From Varroa destructor (taxonomy: Eukaryota > Arthropoda > Arachnida > Mesostigmata > Varroidae): DNA of 64,000 bases. The notes below the pieces were generated by a model. The model was not told the DNA's origin. It worked only from the letters and a program-made list of their open reading frames with translations, and did not search any database. The position numbers and the translations under genes were made by a program. Shown here one piece after another: positions 1 through 12,792 of the stretch; within the stretch, counting starts at the first letter, position 1, and every line of letters begins with the position of its first letter. The DNA lies in the NCBI RefSeq assembly GCF_002443255.2, contig NW_019211456.1:28145341-28209340 (forward strand), read 5' to 3'.

Positions 1-637
1 TTTGGCCAGCTCTGACAAATAAATGCTTGAAGCGACTGCGACAATGCTGAGTCTTTTTTCTTAGCACATCTTTGAGGATGTTATTACCTCACGGTGTGAG
101 CAATCGGATGCCGCTAGTGCTACGACCAGGCCATATTCAAGTCTACTCCTTTCGATGGCACATAACTGACAAAACGGCAGTCCGAAGGGAAAGCATAGGC
201 GCTATGTCCCTCCAGTGAACTATTATTTTCGAAATAAAACGATTTCTTCATCAACATATTTCTTAAAATTTCTGCTCTTATTTATAACTGCTTGCTTGAG
301 CAAGCTATCTATGTAGCTATATCTATGTAAAGACCGTAATAGCAAATCGTAACTTATTCAGCGAATTAATTGGAAGCACTTTTGAGACGTTGAGAGCAAG
401 CCTGCAAATAAATTTGCAGAACTTGCGACTATGCTGAAATTATATTTATCAGGCTGAAAATAAGTAATACGCTCAATAGCCTATATACTTCTAGGCACGT
501 AGAACCTACGATTCGGCCGAAGAGTCTGACGACTTAGCGGTGTTACTGATGGCTTAATCCGATGAACAAGTTTGTTTTTAAGGAGCTGATGACTGGCATG
601 AGATGGACCGTTCCATCCCGACTAGTACTGGAAATGA
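1..637. other. No recognisable feature
   Basis: This is AT-rich sequence with no recognisable coding or RNA gene. If the receptor's last exon is 638-819 this would be 3' UTR and flank; otherwise it is intron or beyond. I saw no clear minus-strand polyadenylation signal here. Confidence 0.5.
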
Positions 638-819
638 TCATTGTTTGACGACATCTCGGAAAACTCTGCCTTCCAGGCAGAAAATTTTATAAGTATGCGG
701 CGCGATGTTGATATGACTGGCCTGGCAGAAAGGCGCCGTACTATTCCTTGACACAACACAGTACCCTACTCGATCGTTGTTTTGAGCGTGGTCTTTTTGC
801 AGTTGGAAAATGTACCCGT
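638..819 (-). CDS. Candidate terminal exon of the receptor (C-tail), uncertain
   Basis: A possible last exon opens after an acceptor-like tttatttgcag at 820-830. Entering in phase 1 as the upstream donor at 1918 requires, it reads about 60 codons to a TGA ending at 638, starting DGYIFQLQKDHAQNND. It is hydrophilic and serine/asparagine-containing, as receptor tails often are. However, C-tails of this family are poorly conserved and the polypyrimidine tract is weak. I saw no AATAAA on the minus strand below it. Other acceptors (near 1284, 1479 and 401) also give short in-phase tails. The call rests only on phase and length. Confidence 0.22.
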
Positions 820-1917
820 CTGCAAATAAACGTACTCCGTATAGACAATGACAACAGACTGTGGCTGGGCGCTCTTTCTGGTTGAATGTATTCCAGTGCT
901 CCGCTATTCTATTTCGTAACGTTTTTCCTTTACCTGAATTTTGCAGGGCAGTTTGCTATAATCGCCGAAACGAAGACGGTAAGGCGCGCAGAGGAAGTCG
1001 TGTTTGATTAGCGTGACCAGAAGTGTATTTTAAGCAAAACTAGTATATCATTTCAACAGCTTTTCTAACACAGTAGACAATTAATTAAAAAAAAAAAAAG
1101 AATTCAGAGTGGCAGTCAATCGTCAGCATTGACTAAATATTCATCCACAACAGGATGGGCATCGCGGACGTTTCCCTAATAACAAAGTCGAATACTGAGC
1201 TCATCTCGCTGCCTTATACAGCAATGGGTGGGAAAAAGGCACACATAAAAATCGCGTTGCTACAACAACTTTCAGAAACGAAAACTGTAAGGCTCTCGAG
1301 GCCGAGCCTCAGCGATGAAGAAGAAGACGCGCCATATCCGTTTGTTAGTAATAGGCAACCTTCGAGTAGGCCCGTCCACTTCATTTTCAACAAAAAAATC
1401 GTTTGCTTTCTAAAGAGCGATTTATCTCGACTACGGTCGACACAAATAGCAACTTACTGTGGCAACATGGCACATGCTCTGAAGAAATCAACATGGGCAG
1501 CCTAACTGTTGACCGCATTCCCGTCGGTCTCATGCCTTAATGTGTTAGAAAATGTACTTCAGTTCATGTTAGAGGGCAGTAAATACGCACTCGCTGACAT
1601 TGCGAGCTTTTCCCCCGCAATATTAATTGCTGCGCGTAATTTGATTTACGAAGATGCGTTTCTTCAAGCGCTACGTATGTTTCGATCTGTGCTTCGTTAC
1701 GATCCTGCTTTTCCTCAGCTCGAAATGAGCTAGCATTGTGACTGTGGTTGTTTCGACCAGATGTATCGGCATTACAACTAATTAGAACTTATGTTTAACT
1801 ACTATAAACCTATGCTAAGGCCAGTGCCTCGACAAGTTTTATCGCTATAATCCCTCGAAGCCTCAGGCTGCAGTTATTATGAAGTTCAGTGGTACTTAAT
1901 AGTAATACGATACTTAC
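820..1917. other. Receptor intron or 3' flank, no clear gene
   Basis: This stretch directly follows the strong donor at 1917, so at least its upper part is intron on the minus strand. A plus-strand frame at 1155-1505 (116 codons, ATG start) resembles nothing I know and has ordinary chance composition. An A-run of 13 lies near 1087-1099. Several acceptor-like CAG sites on the minus strand (for example near 1284 and 1479) could open short in-phase tails. Confidence 0.5.
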
Positions 1918-2047
1918 CTTTTTTGCTCGCACAGGTGAACGCTTTGGTAAAACTCTTCTTAAAGTTATCGCTGAGAAAGGCATAGAGTACTGGGTTGATG
2001 GCCGAGTTGGCGTAAGCAAGACAGCCACTTAAGAGAAACACGGCCAC
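1918..2047 (-). CDS. AstC-R: Allatostatin-C/somatostatin-like receptor, exon with TM7 and proximal C-tail
   Basis: This 130 bp exon enters in phase 0 after gttcttgttacag and leaves in phase 1 at AAAAAAG followed by gtaagtatcg. It encodes VAVFLLSGCLAYANSAINPV and continues LYAFLSDNFKKSF. That covers TM7 with the NPxxY motif (NPVLY) and helix 8 (SDNFKKSFTKA), then FTCASKK, whose cysteine is a likely palmitoylation site by analogy with the family. It lies one base off the frame of a 72-codon open frame over the same region, which is only a shadow. Because the exon ends mid-codon at a strong donor, the C-terminus and stop are on another exon at lower coordinates, either within 1-1917 or outside the window. 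Confidence 0.93.
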
Positions 2048-2229
2048 CTGTAACAAGAACACTTCTGCTAGGTTTAGCGTGATAATCGGTATACAGCTGA
2101 CTACGCATGGGGATAGATTCGCTCCATGGTCCGACGATGTTTACGTACAGTAACGTATCGGAACGATTTGAATGGCATACTTTTTTTTGAAACGCGGCCT
2201 GCGAGTGGTGGAATATCAAGCACTCCTAC
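2048..2229 (-). other. Receptor intron, 182 bp
   Basis: This short intron begins gtaggagtg and ends gttcttgttacag. It lies in phase 0 between ECL3 and TM7. Its size contrasts with the 5.5 kb and 21.6 kb introns upstream. Two overlapping open frames run through it, but neither fits the receptor. Confidence 0.9.
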
Positions 2230-2400
2230 CTGAAATTGTGACCGCTGTACATTCGAAGATGGTGGTCGTAGTATGATGATGATTTGCCCAACCCAATATG
2301 GAAGCCAGCAGAAGATGTAACACGTGATCACGGTCAGGACTAGGTAGGTTACTTTTCGATGAGAGCGCTTCTTATTTTTCGATTTCGTCTTCGGGCCCAC
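2230..2400 (-). CDS. AstC-R: Allatostatin-C/somatostatin-like receptor, exon with ICL3-TM6-ECL3
   Basis: This 171 bp exon is exactly 57 codons and is phase 0 at both ends. The acceptor is ttttgcag before GTGGGC; the donor is CAG followed by gtagga. It begins VGPKTKSKNKKRSHRKVTYL, a basic third intracellular loop typical of the allatostatin-C receptor family and expected to contact the G protein. TM6 follows with the toggle-switch motif FCWLPYW (about residues 30-36), then VGQIIIIL and the third extracellular loop ending QRSQFQ. The open frame continues past the donor for about 40 more codons, but that tail is intron: the family needs TM7 next, and TM7 appears in phase after a 182 bp intron. 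The fit to the family is very good across the whole exon. Confidence 0.94.
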
Positions 2401-5038
2401 CTGCAAAAGGAAATATTAACCCAACCTAGGTAAACCTTTAATGCTCGACGTCAGTAACCTCTACCAAATTTTACTTATATGTGCATATGTGTGTGCGGGT
2501 CCCTTGGAACTCATAGCTTATATGCATCAAACTCTTTGTGAATTCAAGCATTGTGAATGAGCGCGATAGACTGCGAAATGATCTAATATTGATTGATTGT
2601 ATAATTCAGAATCGATCGCTAGTGTACGGTTCCGCTTGTGTTTTTTTCAACGAAACCCCTTTATCGATTAATATGATATTAAGCAATCCCTATTCATCAC
2701 GATTTCGGTCTAAAATGTCAGTAATTATACAGTTATATGTTTCAGTGTCATTGTACCCCACAAACAGAAAGGGGGCAAAGTTGACTAAGGCGTAAGTGCG
2801 CAATTAAAAAATGACACCTTTTCGGTTTAGGAAAATTCAGTAACAGTTAAAATAGACGCTGCCTAGATAAAAACTATTTGATATCGTTTAATATAGACCC
2901 ATTTTTCTGCCTAAACTTCACGGTTTCTATATCTGGGCGTGCATTTGAGATTTTCTTGTATGTTACTTCTGAGGTTATTTGAAGCACATAGAACCCGCCA
3001 AATTGTTCCTCGCTTCGTATTCGTCTGGATACAATGCATTTAACTTTGATGACGCCTTATCGTCTCCTCCTGCAGTTCTTCTTAACAAAAGTAATAGGTG
3101 AGCTGTCGCGTGACAACATCATTCTATTATGTACATTGTTTGCGGATATTTATCATTTAACCGATCAATTGATCGATATATTGTATTCACGTGTCTATGG
3201 ATGTGTTAACGGGTCTGGTAAAACGGCACCATCTTTTCCCATGCCATCGTACCTAATTGGTCCAGATGGCGTCTGCTGGGCCTCATGATCCGGTTATAAA
3301 GCATAATATTTTTGGTAATGTTCGCGGACATTCTCTCATCGAATATATATATATATTTAATGACAGTGACAATTTTTTTCATAGGCACGTCTTAGTAAAG
3401 AATTTCGTTATTATCATGGATGAAGTAACGCAAGGTCGTTAATCATTACTATGATACGGAACACCAAATGTCGCCGGACAATTAGAGAGCAAATAAAAGT
3501 AGCTTGTAGGGAGAAGGTAAGGTCCCATCGGCGCCTAATGGCACATCTCCGCCAAGCAGATCACCGTATTCGTACAAACTCCTTTTTTTTATGCCAACAA
3601 ACAAGGCGTTAGAGCTAATAACCGTGTAAGACACGCTAGACAAGACCGTTTACGGGTATGTTCGTTCACTCAGTGACTGACTGTAGGCGTACGCCGCAGC
3701 AGCTGCTCTGTGTAATTGCCTTTGTTCAACAGTGGCTCATGTTGAAAGCTGCTGCCGTCGCCGATGGCGTGCCCAAAAATGTTTACGTCTGCTCCTTGCA
3801 CGCTGGATGATGTACCATGTAGATGAGAATGTGTCGAATATGAGAATACGAAGAACACAATGGACAAAAAGAGGCAACACCAATACGAGCGTCACGTTGT
3901 GCAAGAGGCGGGCTGTGACGACCCTCAGAAACCTTCATGCATAACTGCACTAATCAGCATGGAGGTTAGGGACCAGGGCAACGTTTACCGTAATCTCAGA
4001 CTGGGCGTGTGCACGTATATTTTTAGAGGAAAAGCAATCAACGCAGAGGGGACGCAGAACGTACGTGAAAGATGAAAGTGAGTGGAGCAGCGCATAGGGT
4101 AGTGACTTGGTAAGGCTGAGTGAAGCCCTTTAACAATCGAGGAAACAGCTCGATCATTTAGATGTAGTTTCACTTGTTCTACCTATTTTCGTAGAAAATC
4201 AGAAAAAAAAAGTATTCAGAAGAGTCTTGTCGAGTCTCTCGATGTCTTGTCTTTAACACTGAAATAAGTGTTTTGAAGTTCATATCCCGTATTGGAAAGC
4301 GTTCATCCAACTCTAAAGATTCCTCGTCGTCTCATGGAGACTTCTAATAAAACGATAACACCGTAATATCCTAATCAGACGCAAAGGATATTGACGTGGA
4401 TTAGATCTTCAAGGAAGATCATTTTTTTGACGAGCGCAAGGTTCAGGCACAGATTGACATCCTATAAAGCAATAAAACTAGCCACGACCACCACGATAAT
4501 CTTTATATATATCTGATATATACATGATGATCGATATATACACATATATCTGGGCGTCAGTCGATTTAAGCACTGCGCCAACTAAAGTGGAGCAATTTAA
4601 AAATGTACGTCTTTACGTAGCTACTATATTCGAAATGGTAACGATCTTAGCAGAGAGTTCAAAAAAGAATTCAACAGTAATTAGTGTTCACGGGATGGAT
4701 CCGGACTTAACTAGCCTGGAAAAAGGACAACGTTGTTAGGTACACCTGAGGCGTACCGACGACTTAATTCAAAAATATGTGAGTTTGAACAACGTGGGGT
4801 CCATCAGCCGACATGTCGTACATATGATGAAGATTACAAATATTACGTTATATTGCCCCGTCTGCAGATCTCTGATCATGTGACCTTTCGTATCATAGGC
4901 CACTTCCTCTGTTTCGTTAATCAACGGTAATTTAGTGTTAGAAGTTAGTGCGAAAACAGGCTCTAATAACAGAAGAGTACTATTGCCAATTAGTTTTTTG
5001 AACAGGGGGTGAGCGGTAGCATTGAGCATAAGGGAAGC

Positions 5039-5068
5039 CATTCATTCATTCATTCATTCATTCATTCA
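5039..5068. repeat. TTCA tetranucleotide microsatellite
   Basis: Seven uninterrupted TTCA units follow a partial CA unit. The repeat lies inside the 21.6 kb receptor intron. Confidence 0.97.
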
Positions 5069-8000
5069 AGGGAGGTCAAAGCTAAAGATTACGACGAATA
5101 GTTAGAACAGCGTGCTTTTTACAAGGTACCAGCGTTTATCACGAGAATGTACCGTTTCCACAAGTTGTGGGATAATATTTTAGAGTAAACCATACAATTG
5201 TTGATGGCACCTGCCTGAAAGATTTCTAGTTTCTACGTGCCGTTTTTTTGTAAAATACGTTCGGATAATCGTAGACAAAGCTCGCAAATCAATAGAGTAA
5301 CACATGGTTGCAAAAGCTTTCCGAAGAGAAATTTTGGTGGCCATCATTTTTCAGGCTTTGAAAAACCAAGCGCCTTCAATTACTGCTGTTGATATAATTT
5401 TCATCAGTAATGAATTACATGCTACGTCCTGTGACTGTTACCTATGGACATATGTTGTGAATATGTTTGTATATACTATGTTGCCATACGGGCATTCTGC
5501 TAAACAATTTATGCTGCGCAAAAACTAGAAGATAATCTTTTAGGAGTCGTCATTTTTGATTTACTGTTGGGCCTTGAAAGTCAAGAAAAGTGGGCTGTCG
5601 CTATAGCCGAACAAGTGTTGTATTTGTACTCGATCTGCTGATAGCAAGCCTGTATTTAAGGCACACGAACGTATATCGAGCATTTAGCTTAATCGCAGAG
5701 AAGTCCCCTATACGTAAAATAGGTCGTCTTCTATCTTATGTCTATTAAGCTCCGAATTTACATTTCACGGACCTGTGCCACCCAATGGAGGAGGTCTGTG
5801 TCTACAAGAGTGCTATCAAGATCGTATAGGAACAGAGTCAAACAGCAAGTTGAAGCAAACCCGCTCCTCGTTCTTTTTGTCGAGTTAGATCAGAATTACA
5901 CAAATACCAGGTCTCTCTCTTGAAGGCAGCTCGAGCCCACAGTTTCACCCCTGTAAAGGTATGAAGGCAAGAATCAAAATAAGACATAGTGGGCAAAAGC
6001 CGAATGATTGCTCCATAACAGTTAATAACCGTTTTGTTCATATGTATTACAAATGAACTCGTTGATTTTATTTTAGGCGTACATAGATCTTTTTCAAGAC
6101 ACGCCTGAGGGAATAGTATCCAATGGTCAACCAGATTCAAAAAATCATATCTAGCTTTCTTCAGATAATACATTCTGTTAACAGCTTCATTAAATACGTA
6201 TATGAAGATATCGCTACAACTTACCGGAAAGCTTAATTTAAATTTTTATCGATCTTCTAAGGAAAAGTATATCAAATGAAGATACTCATTCATTTTATAA
6301 AAATATCGACACTCATACGTATGGGTTGGCTCTCGTCCAACATATCGGTATCAAAGAACTCATTCGTAGCAGGAAGCTTTGCATTTATAATTTTTTTTTA
6401 TCTTTGGCGCGCAGATGATTTGCAGATTGTTCAGAGGAATGAACTCGAATCAGTTGCTTATAGGTAATTTTCCATAAACGAAGTCTACCTGATAAAAAGC
6501 TAGTAAAACCAAAACTTTATTAAATAATTGATCTCGAGTCCTCCACAAATGGCAGAGATGGCCAAGCAAGTCCGCTTTGAAGTTGTCATTCCAAAAACTC
6601 GTTTGCCACCGTCCGTCCTATGATGAGTAAAAGCATTAACAGTGATTACAATAGCATTGGACCTTAAGGTGGGATGAACTGACATAGGGCTAGCTTTTAT
6701 GACGGAACTGGGTCTAAAAGCGCTCAATGCTAAAGTAGGGTCGCGAAATGTGGTGTCGAGGCCCACATGGTTAAGCCGACGTATGTACTTAAACAACCGA
6801 AATATGTATACTCTAGCATATTTAGATGATGCTATTTACCTTTGTACTGCTACGTTAGCTAAAGCCGTACACAATTTGTATTGTAGATACCATTATCATA
6901 AGAGCTATAATTGTATTAAAAACAGCAGCTTGTAAAAATTTCCTTAAATTAGTACAGAAACTCAGATTGGTAAAGCATCTTCTATGATTATTTCAGTCAT
7001 ATAATGAATACCATATAAATAAGTCATATTAGAAATTATCTAAACAACGTCAAAAACATAAATATATACATACGCAATAGAAATGTTGATTTTGGTACAT
7101 TCGCAAAGTTACTACAATATTTGGTGTACGGTGGTGACTTTTGGTCGGTCGATACGCGCGAAGACGACAAGGGTAGATGTCATTCTAAATAATTCTCAGA
7201 TTTACGATTAATAGATAGACGAATAATAGATAGATAGCAGGGCCCGACATTCACCGCCGAAGTTCACATGACCCAACCAATGAAAAAGGGTAGGTTTCGT
7301 TGTAATACGGATAGTAATTTCGGCCACATATAGCGTCTGCTAGTTGTACCCTGTATTTAGCCACTTGTTTTGGACTTTAGAATGCGTTCCTAATGAACGG
7401 TTCTGCGTTTTCGGTATTTTGTCTGAGTTCGTTTCTCATAGCAGACGTTAATGAAATCAAATCATCTGACCTGAAAATTGCATATTTAGCACTTTCTTCT
7501 TTGAAACCTCCCCACGCCAAATGCGTGCCGCAAACTAAACGACTCTGTTACAACAACCGTTAGGGCAAATAGAGTTACACGCTCAACATGGATTATTGAT
7601 AGGATTCGTTGAGATCTGAAGCTTTGCTTTATTGGAGACTATAGGAACGGACTGCTCTTCAGCTTAATTCGTTTAAGCGAAGTAAACAAGATACAATATA
7701 AAGACGCGCACGACCACGCGTCTGATTTTCTTCTATGCTGGTATTTGACCCCGTGAGGGTTTTGTAACTCAGAAGACCATAGACAGAGCTTCTTCTATTC
7801 CTCGTCTTGAAACCCAGATCTTACCTTATCTGATTATGGCTGTACGAATTCATGCCAAAGTAACTTGGACAGCAAGTGATTTGAAATACACCGTAGAAAT
7901 GTGAAAATTAGTATGCCGATAAAACCCCTACATAGATACCTCCTTTATTGCTCGAGGGACTTATCTGTTGCCTGGATGCTGGAGAAAGGCTGTGAAAATT

Positions 8001-11000
8001 CAAATGAGTTGCGTAAGTAAGTGGGGCTAGTTCTTTTCAAAAGTTAGCCTCACTTAAATGGAGCTTAAAAACTAAGCTAGTGTTCATTCTATTCAATACG
8101 TAAGTCACCGGTGACCAAATAATATCTGCCATGTGTAGGTGAACATAGCTGTGGAGGCTATAATTTGCTTGGCTGAGTTAATTTGTACAAATATGAGGTT
8201 TTTTTTTTGTGTTATTCTACATATCAGAATATTCCGTATGCAACATGGTAAACGTCAATCTCATATTTGCAGACAACGCTATTTCATGGACGGCGATATT
8301 TCGCAACATGTTTTTTTTTGGTTTCGAAATGTACTCGTACTCTTTACAGTCCGAGATCGTTTACGCAGATTCCCTCATGCAGGCTTTTTTTAACAGGCAA
8401 ATTAAAGTGAGCCACGCAAAACCATAAATCTTGAATGGCTTACGGATATGAGTTTTGTCTTGAAACTAGAGCGATGGAGACAGCTGGCCCTATAAACCGT
8501 ATTCAGTAATTTGTAGTTGGTAGGAGGTTCTGCTACTCAAAGTATTGTGAGGCGTTAGTTCAAAGAATCCCAGAATGAAATTTCCCATAGGTTCCTTTGA
8601 AAAATTCTATGAGAAAATGAATAAAAAAAAATCAGAGTTGTGGTGAAGGGCAACCCATCTCAACATACACAAATGTTAAAGAAAAAATTGTCCATTGGGT
8701 TTTACCTGATTGAACCAGAAATCGAAATTAAGTACGTGGAGACGCTAGCTTTTCCTTGCGTTAGCGTTATTATGTGATGAGAAATGGATCCTCTACGATG
8801 GTCGGGGATGCTCGCATCAGTAAATAGATGTGATTGGATCGGCGGAACATTACCCTTAATAAGGTGTTTAGTTGCAAGGTACCCTAGCGAATACGCTATC
8901 TAGTACGAGTTTTATAAGTCTTGGTTCGTCTATTACGGCTAAAAGATCCTGTCAATAATTGAACGTTTACCAGCAAAGATTAGGTTCTGTTTCAAAGCAA
9001 CGCTCAACTCGATACTACAAAAGTCACGCTGGAAGAAACTGTTGGAGGTGCTCTGCCTTCCAGCGTACTCACCAAACATTGCTTTCACAAATAGCTACTT
9101 TTTTCAAAGTCAACGACATGAAAGTTCCAATCTACAAAACTTTATACCCAGACTTCTATATTAGCGGAACGGACCTGTTATTATCCAAATCGCAAAAAAA
9201 CCCAGATAATAATGGTGAACAAATAATCGATTGGAAGGCTCAAAGGGTTCGAATTCATTGTATTACCTTTCATGCTGTATGGTTCAAGAGTTACGTACGT
9301 ATACCTAGCTACTTGGACGCAGCTCCATTTTACGGGTATTCACATCTATAAATCGGTTATAGTCGAAAATTATAGATATAGATCTGATCTAATGGCACGA
9401 GATGCAGACGTTTACTTCTCATAAATGGAAGCTGTGCTCTTTTTCTAGCATCAAGTCAATAAGGAACTGCTTAGAATGAGGACAAATTCAACAGAAATCT
9501 TGCTACAAAGGTAGATAATAATACTACCATACTGTAATAGCGTAGGAGCATGCAGATCATGTTCCGTTTCTGCAGGATCTATCCCGCCAACCCTATCTTA
9601 CATACAGAAGGATGGCCAAAGCATCTGCGATATGGCTGGTGCGACTAAAGCAAAATTGGTTTCTTTTACACTGGCGGCCAAATAAGGTACCTTTACGAAT
9701 ACTCTCTAACAGTCAAGCTAACAGATAGGCTGAGTTAATTCAGCCTTTTCATTTTAATAGATACGCTAAAGAAACAAAAAAAAAAAAAACAATAAGCCTA
9801 AGTATGCTTGCTTGTTTCGTTCCAAACTAGACAGTTTTCTACAGTTATTTCTGTAATCAAAATTCAACATAAATCACACAGCTTGCGTCATATATGTTGT
9901 TGGCGAGACGACCCCTAATATGACTAAATGATTATAGGTTGCACGTCGCTCTAAATTAAGATGGGATAGAGATGGATACAAATATATGGTAGTCCTAGCT
10001 TTTCTAAAGAATAGGTGCGTGTTTTCAAGCTGACCTATTTTGGCCTATTAAGTTGGGTTCATATACGGACACCGCCTAATAACACAAACTCTTCTCTTTA
10101 CCGGTATCTGGAAGCTGTCAATAGGTTACAACGAAGTGAAAGATTGAGCTCTTTTGGGGGGGCATTGCATTTGCTTCGTTGGTGTCGTGGTGTAGAAATC
10201 TTTTTTTTGATCATTCAGGTGCTCTTTCCAAATTCAACCGTAGTGTAACAAGATAAATTAATTTGAAATGAGAAGACAAATTCGTATTTTAACATGATCC
10301 ACATGTATTGTGTTCGCTCAGGCCCACCTACGGGAAAATGTTGACATATTCGATGATGTGGGATTTTACTCCGTACCGCCGATAGGATCCAACCGATTTA
10401 TTATTTTCGTTAAAATAAACACCAAACGACGATGCCAATGTTACATTAATATATAATACGATTCTTGGTATTGTATGGTATCAGATTGAACGACGGAAGA
10501 AATATCGTCGTGCGACCTGAATTGTTCCTTTCTAGAAAGGTTGTTATGTGAAAGTTTTGTTGGTTCCGTCGCGGATGTCGACCCTGTGAATTGAATGGTT
10601 TTTGTCTCAACCTACGGCAGGAAAAACATCGCTGATGTATTGGGTATAAATGAGAACATGTCTCCAACAGCTTTTGAGTCGTCTTTGCGTTCGTTTTACC
10701 TGAACTCTGAAGGTCCGTATGTTAAGCCCACCAATTTGTCACGTTTTTTTCTGTAAACTGCGTTTGTCACTTCAATCATAATATTTCTAGAAAAAGCGAT
10801 AGACGAGATGGAATCAATGTAGAGAACAGTCGAGTTTCCTTGTTTATTCAGGACTGCTAGTGCTATGAAATTAGTAGATGTGGTAAAAATTTCTTGAGCA
10901 ATGACGTCATTATTGTATGTGGTCCTTCTCTTCATGGACAAATGACAGTTGCCGAAAACGCTGCACCTTACTAAATTAATTCTATGACCTTTTTTTGACT

Positions 11001-11918
11001 TAACAAGCTCCGAGAACAACCTGTCAAAGACATGTCTAGGTGATGAATGTGATTTTAAGCGCTGGAACTAGAAAACGAGGATGAAGAATTCTGCAAGCAA
11101 TCATCGTACAAAAAGCCATTGCGGCAATGGTGCGCTATATAGATACAACGTCTCACTAAGTTTAATACGAATAAACACTTTACAACTAAACGGTGTACTA
11201 AAAGCGTGTTCTTATGCCATTTGTCAATTAACAGCTCTGATCGTTAGGAACAAGCAAATTAAATAGATAAATCTATATTAGCATTGATAGTATTCATTTC
11301 AATGAATTCGATTACCGTTTTCGCGTTTACGTACGTTCCTTCTGGCCTCATTATCAGTTTTCTGTCCACGAACACAACTAATTGAGCGACATCAGCATAC
11401 AGTCCGACCGAAACTGGAGGTAGTGGAATCGATCGACGGGCATCGAGCCACCTTCGTCGAGCGACCATGTGTTTGTATATGACCAATCCTTGCATTTGTG
11501 GTTATGGCCTTGCGATTTCATGGGATGGTCTAGATATAGCAGTTGCTAAATATGGAAGCCACTCGAAAGCTTCCCTGAGGTAGCTGCGAGGACAAAGGCA
11601 CCCTTGCGAAAGCTGATTTGATAAAGGGGGAAACGTGGGACGAGCTCGGTCAGACCTCGGATCAGAGTCCGCTAATGCCGCCGACTGACTCGATCCGCAA
11701 AGGCCCACCGAGCGCGCATAAAGACAGCTTTCTGCTTTGCCACTTTTCTGGCCACCGTTGGCGGCGGTGCGAACGCCTGATTGAGGTCGTCGTATGGTCG
11801 GCTTTGTCAAGTGTCTTACTGGTTTTGGGGAAAGTACCGTTAGTGCGACCAGGGGGGTAATCAACGAAGACCCAGACGGATTCAGAGGAGCAGTGACCGC
11901 CACATCGGCAAGATGCCA

Positions 11919-11925
11919 TATAAAG
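11919..11925 (+). promoter_or_regulatory. TATA-like motif upstream of a small ORF
   Basis: TATAAAG lies 60 bases before the ATG at 11985 of a 66-codon cysteine-rich frame, in a GC-richer island. The spacing would fit a short 5' leader. It is unsupported apart from position. Confidence 0.2.
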
Positions 11926-11984
11926 GCAGAGACGCATTCCGCCTTCCTCGTTGCATCCTAGAGTAGCTTAGGGCATCAAAGGGC

Positions 11985-12185
11985 ATGGCAGGAGAAGCGT
12001 CGTATCATCAGAGCACTAGTGGGCGTCTCGAGTACCTTCATCCAGGCCAGGCATGCCGTTATTGCAGGCAAATGCTGTATTACCCCGACCGACAAAAACC
12101 TTGCCTGTGCACGTGTGTGAGGTGGCCTTTCACTACAAGAAAGCGCGCATTTAAGAGGCAAACTTTTTCTGGCGACGGTGGATAG
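11985..12185 (+). CDS. Small cysteine-rich open frame, doubtful
   Basis: This is a 66-codon frame with a true ATG, 60 bases downstream of TATAAAG. It contains CRYCRQMLYYPD and then PCLCTCVRW, giving a CxxC pair and a CxCxC cluster that could in principle bind metal. I recognise no family. A GTGAGG site just after the last cysteine codon could act as a splice donor, so this might instead be a first exon. It lies in the receptor's large intron on the opposite strand. Base composition is GC-richer than the flanks, which raises open-frame length by chance. I treat it as a weak candidate only. Confidence 0.15.
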   Translation: MAGEASYHQSTSGRLEYLHPGQACRYCRQMLYYPDRQKPCLCTCVRWPFTTRKRAFKRQTFSGDGG

Positions 12186-12739
12186 GGAGGACGATAAAGG
12201 GAGGGACACGGAACTTGGCCTTCGTGGGTCGTTGTCCTGATTAACTTGAGCAATTGAACAATGCAGCGGCGACCTCAAAGTGAGATTAAGATTAGTAGAT
12301 TTCGCGTTGAGGGACAAAGAGTTGACGATGTTTAAATAGACGCAAACTAGGCCAAACGGAAAACGGGACCTTGGAAGCAAGAATCGCTAAAAGATAGTTC
12401 AATTTAAGAGCTCATGCAGATAGACTCAGGTAGTCGTTTACAGTCTGTTCATACGAACCAAACAGTGAAGGCGTTAGGTGCCTGTATTAAGGGTTTGAGA
12501 AAGTCCGCTGAAGATGGCTTTCGTAGCACAGCCACGTGATGTGTTTTCCACCGTCCAGTAACATAAGTAAATAAATGAGATGCTTCCTAGCAGCTTTCAG
12601 TCTTATCTGAGTAAGCACTATTAATAAGATCATCACGAAAAACACTTCTTGGTTTTCTGCCAATTTAACACTCAAACGATTAATAATGTAAGCAACAACG
12701 TACTAGATTTAGGCTTCATAGAGAGCTGCAAAATTTGGA

Positions 12740-12792
12740 AAAAATTTCAATTTAAGTTTTTATTGTGAATAAAAACTTAAATTGAATTTTTT
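12740..12792. repeat. Near-perfect inverted repeat, 19 bp arms, 3-base loop
   Basis: The arm 12746-12764 (ttcaatttaagtttttatt) is exactly reverse-complemented at 12768-12786 around the loop GTG. After one mismatch, five more A:T pairs extend the stem. Further A/T runs continue on both sides. There are no terminal direct repeats or coding content, so it is not an ordinary transposon. Confidence 0.95.

Noticed and set aside
1965..2219. Minus-strand frame over TM7
   Set aside because: It is a shadow in the wrong frame. The NPVLY frame, bounded by splice sites at 2047 and 1918, is the real one.
2101..2406. 101-codon minus-strand frame taken as one exon
   Set aside because: Only 2230-2400 fits the receptor. 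The remainder follows a gtagga donor and lies in the 182 bp intron; TM7 resumes in phase at 2047.
10696..11019. 107-codon minus-strand frame ending in a GTAAAA donor-like site
   Set aside because: No family resemblance and ordinary composition; the donor-like site alone is not evidence.
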